Part shown: positions 30,201-39,800 of the stretch, in pieces
How positions within the stretch are numbered: the stretch's first letter is position 1
How the letters are laid out: each line of letters begins with the position of its first letter
Source of the DNA: Vibrio porteresiae DSM 19223
GTDB taxonomy: Bacteria > Pseudomonadota > Gammaproteobacteria > Enterobacterales > Vibrionaceae
Direction of reading: 5' to 3'
NCBI RefSeq assembly: GCF_024347055.1
Contig: NZ_AP024895.1
Location: 1,860,001 to 1,924,000 of the forward strand
DNA length: 64,000 nt
Position numbers and translations under genes: made by a program
Notes under the pieces: model-generated
What the model was told of the DNA's origin: nothing
Databases searched by the model: none
Seen by the model: the letters and a program-made list of their open reading frames with translations, nothing else

Positions 30201-30769
30201 TGAAAGACAATGCCCAACGACCAACCATCGGCAATCGCGTGGTGCATGCACAAAAACAGCACAGGGTCGCCAGTCGGCGTGGATAACAAAGCGGCGCGAA
30301 TCAAACGACCATGCTGTAAATCAAACGGTTGCTGTTCACGACGGGCAATCTCATCTAATAGCGCTTGCTCATCCGCGCAATAGAGCCGCTCAAACGGCAT
30401 GCCACTGTCGCTTGGCAAAATATGCTGAACCGGCGCTTCGCCCTGTTCAGGGAATTGAGTGCGCAGCACTTCGTGGCGCGCGACCAGTTGGTTCAGCGCT
30501 TGGCTTAACGCCGCTTCGTTGAGTGCACCTTGCACAGTCACAGCGCCACTGATGTGGTAAGCCGACGAAGCGGCTGGGTTCAGTTTTTCAATAAACCACA
30601 ATCGCTGCTGTGAGAAAGAGAGCGGTAACGGTTGCTCACGACTGACGGCAGTAATGGATTGTCCTATGGCGCTTTGGTCGGCTGAGGATGATGTTTTTTT
30701 ACCAGCGACAGCGCGTTTTTGCATCATCTGCATCAACGCGGCCAGTTTCTTATCTTGAGGAGTATTCAT
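24230..30769 (-). CDS. NRPS-B, two-module synthetase C-A-T-C-A-T
   Basis: 2179 residues. Module 5: C (about 45-490, HHAIADGWS, ordinary condensation type), A (505-1000, YIIYTSGSTGKPKG; pocket D-F-W-N-I-G-M-V-H, the threonine code), T (SDNFFELGGHSLLAVQM, about 1055). Module 6: C (1124-1550, HHIIADGWS), A (1567-2050, YIMYTSGSTGQPKG; pocket D-A-M-W-M-G-G-T-F, close to valine/isoleucine codes), T (DDHFFELGGHSLLAVQL, about 2106). It ends in a short basic tail (AAAQKLFKGKING) that could dock to the acidic N-terminus of NRPS-C. No recognisable Shine-Dalgarno lies in the usual place before the ATG. The only purine-rich AAGGGGG is inside the hairpin at 30781-30798, so translation may be coupled to NRPS-A or controlled by that hairpin. 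No epimerase domain is present. Confidence 0.95.
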   Translation of the reverse strand: MNTPQDKKLAALMQMMQKRAVAGKKTSSSADQSAIGQSITAVSREQPLPLSFSQQRLWFIEKLNPAASSAYHISGAVTVQGALNEAALSQALNQLVARHEVLRTQFPEQGEAPVQHILPSDSGMPFERLYCADEQALLDEIARREQQPFDLQHGRLIRAALLSTPTGDPVLFLCMHHAIADGWSLGIVFQELSSLYAQAATSNTEHPALPELACQYADYAVWQREWLQSAAAQKQSEFWRDTLTGAPEQLLLATDFPRPEKQSYQGGRLPVAFDAEFSAQLHQFSQQHGMTDYMVMLAAWASLLSRLAGQEEVVIGSPIANRSRRETEGLIGFFANTLALRIAHPQGQSVSDYLAQVKARNIAAQANQDLPFDQVVEQLKPNRSLAYTPLFQVMFAWHDANSAQLQLGDLRTQVFDIHGEHTQAQFDLSLSLGWNNGCIEGDLRFAAALFRPDTMARYLACWRQLLNEWMANDQQAVDAVNWLSASERELVTQTFNQNQQLLPVNQLIHQRFEQCVARYGQRIAVSFGEAHLSYAQLNARANQLAHWLQKQGVRPDSRVAIALDRSEQLLVAILATLKAGGAYVPLDPNYPKERLEYSLQDSAPQVVITTTALIDKLGELPKDATLALLDKPQWQQESQANVDAEAMGLTAEHMAYIIYTSGSTGKPKGVMVEHHNVLRLMEATQADYQFNEHDVWTLFHSYAFDFSVWEIWGALLFGGRLVVVPHLISRAPEAFYQLLCAEKVTVLNQTPSAFRQLISAQRSFAPSDAQHALRYVIFGGEALELSALAPWYARPDNGATQLVNMYGITETTVHTTYYPLSADDVQRTGASPIGRGLKDLRLYLLDEHQQPVPVGVTGELYVSGAGVARGYLNRAELTAERFLLDPFVNDGLTRMYKSGDLGRWLADGSIEYLGRNDDQVKIRGFRIELGEIEACVRGFGDIRDAAVVAQKTANGDQRLVAYFVGDDIEIEALRDHVASLVPNYMVPAAWMALERLPLTSNGKLDRRALPEPSDVGLVRHAYQAPQGKAEQALADLWGELLHVAQVGRSDNFFELGGHSLLAVQMTHRARSLHGLEIGLSALFEHPVLSDLVNALQLDVTESTTRSQAGGSEVITPRADQSRAPLSLAQQRIWFLCEMDATISAAYVIKSGVAITGQLDIAALEAALDALYLRHDSLRTRFGSVSGVAYQEVDTQRQTFPLIITQGSAEFAPRFDLATGHLVAAQLCTLDATHHELRIAMHHIIADGWSMANFIAELSALYAAHVQHQAANLPELTINYGDFAAWQHSDAMQETLAQQQAYWVKQLAAYPHYLDLPTDHPRPEKQDFAGASCPVALDAALTARLNQFAREQGCTLYMVLLAAWSTVMARVAHQDEVIIGTPIAGRSSAQTEALLGMFVNTQPMCVTIDSAITTQQLLAQVKATALNAQEHQDLPFERMVEAVAPERNPAHSPIYQVMFALQNMPQASAVLKGLTLEVLNEPVTTAQCDLSLLVSEEQGELRGQLNYATALFAPARIERLIGYWQTVLQGMLAAPHTPITALPMLGSVEREQVLYQYNQTTHEFGRAISIAQRFENVANRYPDAIALVEEETRLTYQTLNVLANQLAHRLLQRGIHTGDTVAVCMERSIELVIAELAIVKCGAVYVPMDINAPLDRQQFIVSDSRARLLLVAEQPADKTQPLPSAELAIDHLVVSRQLSAQSAGNFANVATAISGDAPAYIMYTSGSTGQPKGVVVPHRAISRLVLNNGYLEFSSHDRVALAANPAFDATTMEIWGPLLNGAAVVVISKERLLNPDALADHLVEQGVSVLWLTVGLFNQYASALGKAFAQLRYLMVGGDVLDPHTIRDVLTQHAPKHLLNGYGPTETTTFALTHEITQVTDVNRSIPLGKPIGNTQVYLLDELQNPVPMGSVGEIVIAGEGVALEYLGQPELTKQRFLLNPFSQQPGARMYRSGDLGRRLADGTIEFLGRNDFQVKIRGYRIELGEIEAALQALPEIDDAIVIAQGESAANKRLIAYFTKTSHQALTSNQLKVALQQHLPAYMVPSAFVELSQLPLTANGKVDRKALPEADDNALAHHEYQAPKGALEQQLAAIWCELLATPQVGRDDHFFELGGHSLLAVQLISRVKTQTAIPLTIADLFDHPTLKALATRMALIKLSAFKQKDLAAAAQKLFKGKING

Positions 30770-30780
30770 ATTTGTTATTC

Positions 30781-30798
30781 AGGGGGCTTGCGCCCCCT
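30781..30798 (-). promoter_or_regulatory. hairpin in the NRPS-A/NRPS-B junction
   Basis: A 7-bp, almost all G-C stem, AGGGGGC / GCCCCCT around a 4-nt loop, fills the 35-base gap between the NRPS-A stop and the NRPS-B ATG, ending 11 nt before the ATG. No T-run follows on the minus strand. The only good Shine-Dalgarno-like G-run is in its 5' arm, which suggests translational control or coupling rather than termination. Confidence 0.6.
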
Positions 30799-30804
30799 TT
30801 ATCC

Positions 30805-33800
30805 CTATTCGTTATCGGCTAACTGAGCTAACACAAGGTCAAGTTCGGATTCGTCATAGCCAGCAGCAAGTGCCATGGCTTTGAGTTCTTCCATGTCGAT
30901 ATCGGCCATGCTTTGCTGTAACAGATGCTGCGCCAAAGTGCTTAATTCTGGCATCGCAAACAGGTCGCTAATGGCGAGTTCGATTTGGAATGCATCGCGG
31001 ATGCGGGTAATCAATTTCACGGCGAGTAGTGAATGGCCGCCCAATTCAAAGAAGTTGTCGCTGCGACCGACACGTGCCACGCCAAGCAGTTCTTGCCATA
31101 ACTCGGCTAGCTGCTCTTCCACTTCCCCTTGCGGAGCTTGGTAATCTTGCGTAACAAACGCCTCTGGCTCGGGCTGCGGCAGGGCTTTGCGATCGATTTT
31201 ACCGTTCGCTGTGAGTGGTAAACGGCTCAATACCACATAGGCGACAGGCACCATGTATTGTGGCAATTGCGCCGCCAATTCCATCCGTAGATCGCTCGGT
31301 TCGACCGCGCCGACCACATAAGCGACCAAGCGTTTATCCCCCGCTTTGGTGCTTTGTGCCACAACCACAGATTCCACCACGCCTGCACAGCGTTTTAACG
31401 CCACTTCAATCTCACCCAGTTCAATGCGAAAACCGCGGATCTTGATTTGATCGTCGTTACGTCCTTGATATTCCAAGGTGCCATCGGGTAGCCAGCGGGC
31501 TAAATCGCCTGTGCGATACATTCGCGCGCCACTGTGAGCACTGAATGGATCCGCCATAAATCGTTCTTGAGTGAGATCTGGACGATTAAGATAGCCGCGC
31601 GCGACACCTAATCCGCCGATGTAAAGTTCACCGGTCACGCCACGTGGCACCAATTGCCCATGCGCATCAAGAAGATAGATTTGTGTATTGGTGATTCCGC
31701 GACCGATGTGCAGCTCATTACCGCTAATCACACCCGATGTTGCAACCACGGTGGTTTCCGTTGGACCGTAGTTATTCACCAGCTGATAAGGCGCGTTGGC
31801 ATGAGGTCGACGAGTCAGCTTATCGCCCCCGACCAGTAAGGTTTTGAGCGTATTAGGATGCACACCACGAGCAAAGGAGAGCTCTGCCACTGGGGTCGAC
31901 AAAAAGCCCACTTTGATTGGCTGCTCAACCCACCATGTCAATAGCTGCTCAGGATCGCGACTAACAGCAAGGCTTGGCAAGGTCAAATAAGCGCCCGCAC
32001 ATAGTGGTGGCCATATTTCCCATACAGCGGCATCAAAGCCCAGCCCAGCCACACTGGAAACACAATCCCCCGCGCCAATATTGAACGCATGGTTGTGCCA
32101 TTCAATCAGGTTAACTAAGTTGCGATGTTCGACCATCACCCCTTTCGGTTGCCCAGTCGACCCAGAGGTGTAGATGATGTACGCCAATTGCTCGCTGCGA
32201 TAGGTACTGGTTGGCAAGTTGTCGGCAATGCAGTCGGCCCACAGATGACGCCCTTGCAACACATTCACTTCCCGCACGCAAGGAACCGTTTCACCCCACA
32301 CGGGCACCATGTCGACCGTGCCATCGGTGAGCAGCAATTCAGGTTGGCTATCGCGTAACATAAACTGCAAACGCTCGGCTGGATAAGCCGGGTCGAGGGG
32401 CACATAGCCAGCACCGGCTTTAAGGACCGCCAGCATCGCCACAATTAGGGTTGGCGTACGATCAAAGCAGAGTGCAACGCGACTTTCGATCGTGATGCCT
32501 TGCTGTTGCATCCAATGGGCTAACTGGTTTGCCTGAGCATTAAGTTCGGCATAGGTCATGCTGCGCTCGGCGCTGGAAAGCGCAATGGCGTTAGGATGAC
32601 GCGCGGCTTGACGCTCAATCAATTGATGCACACATGAGACTTGATCGACCACTTGCTGCGTCTGATTTAAGCCATTGACCAGTTGTGCATATTCGTCATT
32701 AGGCAACACACACAGTTGCTCAACCGGGCGCTCTACCCCAGAAATCAGCTGTGACACCATTTGTTGCAAAGTCGCCAGCATCATAGCGCCAAGACGCTCA
32801 CTACTGATGCGCTCATCCATTTGCAAATCAAGGGAGAAATCAATGCCTTGATGATCGTTGACCGAAATCGTCGCTGGATAGTTGGTATGCTCTGCGCTGT
32901 AGAGAATATCCATCTTACCTGTGGTTGCGCTGCTCAGTTGAGCGCTACCACCGTCGTAGCGATAGTTAAGCAAGCTGCTAAAGAGTGGCGTAGAACCCGC
33001 AAGACCGCTGCATTGCTGAGCAAGCGCTAACGACGCATGTTCGTAATCCAACAAGTTCGCCAGTGCTTGATGAGTGCGTTGCAGCGCTTGCTGCAGTGAC
33101 ACCTGCGCCAGATTAAGTTTGAGCGGCAAGGTATTGAGGAACATCCCCAACACGCGATCGGCTCCTTCACCGGCCGACATGCGGCCAAACAGCACGGTGC
33201 CAAACACCACATTGTCGCGACCAGCACCAGCATCATCGCTCACACTGGCGGTGCTGCTACCCGACACTGCGCGTAACACGAGGCCCCAAGCTAAATGGAA
33301 CACACTGGCAGCGCTCACACCTTGGCGTTTTGCCACTGCGCGCAGCTGCTCGCTCAAATGTCTTTCGAGTTCAATATGCTGCACATTCACTTCGTAGTCG
33401 TCGCTGCGCTCAATCACACCAAATGGCGCGCAAGGTTCATCGATCTCAGCAAACTGCTCAGTAAAGAAGCGCTTATGCCCTTCACTGTTGGCATTGAGAC
33501 GACTGGTCGCAACAAAATTACGAAACGGCAGCGGCTTAGGAAGCGACGCTTGTTTGCCATCAATGTGGGCAAACACCTCTTCAACAAGCAGTTCCATCGT
33601 AGTGTGGTCGCTATTGAGGTGGTGGTTAACCAAGCACAATAGCCAACGCTGCTGCGCAACATCTTCGGTTTGATACGCTGCCATCAGCGGTGCTCTCGTC
33701 ACGTCCATCTGGGCGTATTCACCATTGGCACGATCGATTAATTCTGCCAAAACATCTTGGCTGTGGATCTGCAGGGTCACAACGGCCAAAGGAGCATGAC

Positions 33801-36800
33801 GCCATACCACTTGCACCGGTTCTTCTAACCCATCCCACGCCATTGACGTGCGCAAAATGTCATGACGATCAATCACCTGCTGCAACGCATCGGTAAACTG
33901 GCGCACACTCTGTGCCGAGCAGAAAGACAAAATCACTGGACTAATGTAAGGATCGCGCTCTTTAGCCATACGGTGATGGAACAAAATCCCCTCTTGCAGT
34001 GGCGCCAACGGGTAAATGTCTTGAATGTTGGTCATGCCACCATCCACGCCCGCCGCAATGTTGTCCAACTGCGCTTGGGTTAACTCGACCAAAGGCAGCA
34101 TCTCTGGTGTGATGCGTTCACAACTTGGCGCGATCTGATAGTCCGGCACTTGCCAAGCGCTGTCTTGAGTTTCGGTCAATAAGCTGGCGAGCTCGCACAG
34201 TGTTGGCGATGCAAAGAGCGCTTTGACTGCCAATTGAGTGCCCTGCTGGCGCAGTTTTTCAATCAGTTGAATCGCCAGTAATGAGTGACCACCCAATTCG
34301 AAGAAGTTATCGTGACGCCCTACCTGCGCTAGGCCAAGTAAGTGTTGCCACAACGTAGCAAGTTGCACTTCACGTGGACCTTGCGGCGCAACATAAGCAT
34401 GACGGACAAAGGCTTCTTCCGCTGGCTCTGGCAGCGCTTTGCGATCCATTTTGCCGTTTGGCGTCAGTGGAATCGTCTCAATTTGCATCAACGCTGCTGG
34501 CACCATGTACTCTGGCAAACGCTCGCCCATCTGCGCTTTAATCGCTTCAATTGAAAGCATTTGCTCGGCGGTAAAGTACCCCACCAGCTGCTTGTTGGCA
34601 CTGGTGCCGCGGGCAATCACGACAGCTTCAAGCACATCCGTGCATCCTTTCAGCGCTGAAGAAATTTCCCCTAGCTCGACGCGGAAACCGCGGATTTTCA
34701 CTTGGTCATCGTTACGCCCTTGATACTCGATAGTGCCATCAGCCAGCCAGCGTCCAACATCACCGGTTTTGTACATGGTGGCATTTGCGTCAGCCACAAA
34801 TGGGTCACGCACAAACCGCTCAGCAGTTAAGTCGTCACGGTTAAGATAGCCGCGCGCCACTTGCACGCCGCCGATAAAGATTTCACCGGCAACGCCTAAC
34901 GGCGCTGGTTGACCTTGGCTATCGAGCACATACATACGGGTATTGGCGACCGATGAACCAATAGAGACTCTATCGCCGACCAAATCCCGCGGACAATGCC
35001 ATTGGGTCACATCGACCGCCGCTTCGGTTGGGCCGTAAAGGTTATGCAGCTCAACATGAGGCAGTGTTTGGTAAGTGCGGCGAATCGTTTCTGCTGGCAA
35101 AGCTTCACCACTACAGAACATCAAACGCAGGCTTGAACAACGGGAGAATTCCGTGCCTTCCAAGAACATCTGCAGCATCGGTGGTACAAAGTGCAAAATC
35201 GACACATGGCGACGTTCAATCAACTCACGCAGATAGCTTGGGTCTTTGTGGCCTTCGGGTTTGGCCATCACTAACGTGGCACCTACCCACAGCGGCGCAA
35301 AGAATTCCCACACCGACACATCAAAACTAAATGGGGTTTTCTGCAAAATCACGTCATCGCAGTTAAAGCCGTAGTCATCGACCATCCAGCTTAAGCGGTT
35401 GACCACGCCGCGATGTTCGTTCATCACGCCTTTCGGTTTACCGGTCGAGCCTGAGGTGTAAATGATGTACGCCAAATGGCGCGAGGTAAGTCCAAGCGCG
35501 TTAGGGTCTAGGTTCTGCTGTGACTCATTTTCCCACGGTAAGTTGCCCGCAAAATTAACCACTTGGACAGAAGCTGGAATCGCCCCTAGGCGGCTACGCA
35601 GTTCATTGGTCGTGATTAGAACCACCGGTTGGCTATCTTGCACCATGTATTCCAAGCGATCTTCGGGATAGCCTGGGTCCATCGGCACATACGCGCCACC
35701 GGCTTTTAAAATTGCGACTAACGCCACCACCAATTCGCTACTGCGATCGAGAGAAACCGCCACGCGACTGTCGGGACGAACGCCCTGTTTCACCAGCCAG
35801 TGAGCCAGTTGGTTTGCGTGCACGTTTAGCTCAGCAAAGGTGAGTTCGGTTGGCAGCGTAAAACCTTGCTCGCTCTGCACCGCCACTTTGTGTGGCAATT
35901 TGGCAGCGGTCTCTTCAATGCGCTGCTGAATACAACTCTCGGTTGGATAGGCTTTTTCGGTTTGGTTAAAACCTTCTAATAGCAACTCACGCTCTTCTTG
36001 GCTCAGTATTTGCCATGCTGCATTTGGAGTGGCGAGTGCTGTCGCAGAGATACCGCTTAATGCTTCACGACGTAAGCCATTGGCAAGACCGGTTAATGCA
36101 TTGATCATCATCTGCGCAACACGCTCACAGCCAATCACTTTGGCGACGTGCACGTCAACGGAGAAACCGCCGCCGATAAAGTCGTTCACATCGAGGCTGA
36201 TTGGGTAGTTGGTTTGCTCTGCGGAGTAAACCAAATCGACGCGTTTAAGGATCTCCGCCTGAGCTTGGCTGCCACCTTGATAGCGGTAGTTCAGCAAGCT
36301 AGTAAAGAGCGGCATTTGTGCGGCAACGCCGCTTTGTTGCTGGGCTTGAATCAAAGACGCATGCTCGTAATTAAGCAGTTCCGCGAGAGCTTTATGGGTT
36401 GATTTCACCGCTTGTTCGAGGGAATTCTCAGCACAATTGATGCGCAGTGGCAAGGTGTTGAGGAACATCCCCATGGTGCGACTAGAAGCGTTGCCTGCCC
36501 CCATACGGCCAAACAGCACAGTGCCAAACACCGCATCTTGTTGACCTGTAGTGACTTGCACCACTTTGCCCCACGCAAGATGGAACAAGCTAGCAGTGCT
36601 CACGTTAAGTCGTTTAGCCTGTTCGCGCAAAGTCGCAGCCACGGAATCATCAATGGCAACGGTGAGCATCTCAACGTCGGTGGTTGGATTATCAAGTTTA
36701 AGTACGCCAAACGGCGCGCAAGGCTCGTCAATATCTGCTAACTGAGCAGCAAAGTAGTCACGGTCTTGTTGCTCATCTCGCTCTTGAGCCAGTTGCGCGA

Positions 36801-39800
36801 TAAATTGACCAAAGGGGACGGGCTGAGCAAGGCTCTCCTGCTTGCCATCTATATGGGCGAACACTTCTTCCACCAAAAGTTCTAAGGTGGTGTGGTCGTT
36901 AATTAAATGGTGAATCAGCAGGCACAAAATCCAACGCTGATTTCCCTTATCTTCCACGCGATACGCTTCAATCAGTGGCGCTTGCGTCACGTCAATACGT
37001 GTTGACGCAGGATCAAAGTGTGCTTGCAATTGAGTGACAACGTCACCTTGTGCAGAATCCTCAGCAGAAAGTGTCAGAGTCTCGACCTTCATTGTCGCCT
37101 CGCGCCACACCACTTGCACAGGCTTCTCGAGTCCTTGCCACGCCATCGCAGTGCGCAAAATATCATGACGGGCAATGACCTGTTGTAACCCATCGATAAA
37201 GCGGTCCATTTCCTGTTGAGAGCTGAACGCGGTCATCAAACGCGTTAAGTACGCATCCCCTTGTTGCTCCAGTAAGTGATGGAACAAGATCCCTTCTTGT
37301 AGTGGCGCTAACGGGTAGATATCCTGCACGTTCGCCGCACCACCTGGTACTTTCGCGCAGATTTGCTCAATTTGAGTGTGGCTAAGTGCCACCAATGGCA
37401 ACATCTCTGGGGTGATGTGTTGGCATTGCTGAGGAATGCCGCAGGTCATCGATGTTTGCTCTTGGCTGCCTCCTAGTGTGCTTGCCTCGCTATGGCTTAA
37501 TGTGGTCGCCAACGCTGCCAAGGTCGGTTGGTTAAACAGCGATTTCACTGCCAGCTCATACCCTTGTTGACGAAGTTGATCAATCAGTTGCACCGCCAGC
37601 AGTGAGTGTCCACCTAATTCAAAGAAGTTGTCGTTACGACCGACTTCGGCAACACCGAGTAACTCGCTCCATAACGCGGCGATCGTCTCTTCAGCTTTAC
37701 CTTGCGGCGCAACAAACTGCTGACGCAATAGGCCATCTTCACTCGGCTCTGGCAATGCGCGACGGTCGAGTTTGCCATTACTGGTCAGCGGTAATACCGC
37801 CATTGGCATCCACGCCGAAGGCACCATGTAACTTGGCACCAAATCAGCGACATGGTCGCGCAGTGCATCAACCGCAATGGGGTTTGCCGTTTCACTGGAT
37901 ACGAAGTAAGCGACTAAACGGTGATCGCCAGTGGCGCTCTTTTGTGCCACCACGGCGGCATCGGTAATACCAGCAAAACTGCGCACACAGGCTTCAATTT
38001 CACCAAGTTCAATACGAAAACCACGGATTTTGACCTGATCGTCATTGCGACCTAAATATTCAATCGAACCGTCTGCCAACCAGCGACCTAAGTCGCCCGA
38101 TTTGTACATGCGGGTGTGACCGTCATTGACGAACGGGTCAGCCAAAAAGCGCTCTGCGGTTAAATCGTCACGATTAAGATAACCGCGCGCGACCCCTGCA
38201 CCGCTGACGTACAGTTCACCTGTTACGCCAATCGGCACCGGTTTTTTATGTTCATCAAGGATATACAAACGCAGGTCTTTGAGGCCTTGACCAATTGGGC
38301 TTGCCCCAGTGCGGCTGACATCTTGCGCACTGAGCGGGTAATAAGTGGTGTGTACCGTAGTTTCAGTAATACCGTACATATTCACCAGCTGGGTGGCCTC
38401 ATTTTCAGCGCGGGCATACCAAGGTGCTAGCGCAGAAAGCTCTAATGCCTCGCCACCAAAAATCACATAGCGTAAGGTATGTTGCACCTTCGCTTGAGCC
38501 AGTGTTTGTTGCGCAGCGATCAACTGACGAAATGCGCTCGGTGTTTGATTCAGCACCGTCACTTTTTCATGACACAGCAAGTGGTAAAACTCATCGGGCG
38601 CACGAGAAACCAGGTGTGGCACCACCACTAAACGGCCACCAAACAGCAAGGCACCCCAAATTTCCCAAACCGAGAAGTCAAACGCATAAGAGTGAAATAG
38701 CGTCCACACATCCTGTTCATTAAACTGGTAATCCCCTTGGGTAGCCGCCATTAAACGCAGCACGTTGTGATGCTCGACCATTACCCCTTTCGGTTTCCCG
38801 GTCGACCCTGAGGTGTAGATGATGTAGGCCATATGATGCGCGGTTAAACCGATCTCATCGGCATCAATGTTGGCGCGTGATTCATCCAACCACTGCGGCT
38901 TATCTAGCAATGCGAGCGTGGTTTGCTCGGGCAGTTGTCCCAATTTTTCAATTAGGTTAGAACGGGTAATCACCACCTGCGGCGCTGAATCTTGCAGCGA
39001 ATATTCCAAACGCTCTTTGGGATAATTAGGATCAAGCGGAACGTAAGCACCACCGGCTTTTAGAGTCGCTAAGATGGCAACCAATAACTGCTCATCACGC
39101 TCTAGTGCAATCGCTACGCGACTGTCTGGACGCACTCCTTGCGCCCGCAGCCAATGAGCAAGCTGGTTGGCACTGGCATTCAATTCAGCGTAGGTTAAAT
39201 GCGACTCTCCAAAACTGACGGCGATGCGCTCAGCAAACTGCTTAACTTGCGCTTCAAAGCGCTGCGCCAAAGTGTGATGCGCAAAGAAATCGCTTTTGTC
39301 GCAGTTAAAACCTTCAATAATTTGGTGAGTATCAAACTCGTTTAGCAGCGGTAGCGCCATGATCGAAGCGTTGGGTTGGGCCAACATTTGGCGCAATAAG
39401 GTTTTCCAATGCGCCACATAGCGACGCACTGTGGCTTCATCAAACAGGGAAGTGGCGTAATTAACATACCCTTCTAAACGACCGTCCACTTCACTCAAGC
39501 CGATGCTTAAATCAAATTGGGCGGTATCGCTATCACCAGGTAAAAGATTGAGCTCCATTTGTTCCATATTGATCAGTTGATCTGGCGTATTGTGCAGAGC
39601 AAAAATCACTTGGAAAATCGGGTTATGCGCCATGCTACGATTGGGCGCGATCGCTTCAACAATCTGTTCAAATGGAATATCTTGATTGGCCTGTGCTGCG
39701 AGCGTGGTCTCTTTAACTTGTTCAATCAACGAGACAATATCGCTATTGGGATTAAGCTGAACACGCATCGCTTGGGTATTAACGAACATACCGATCATGC

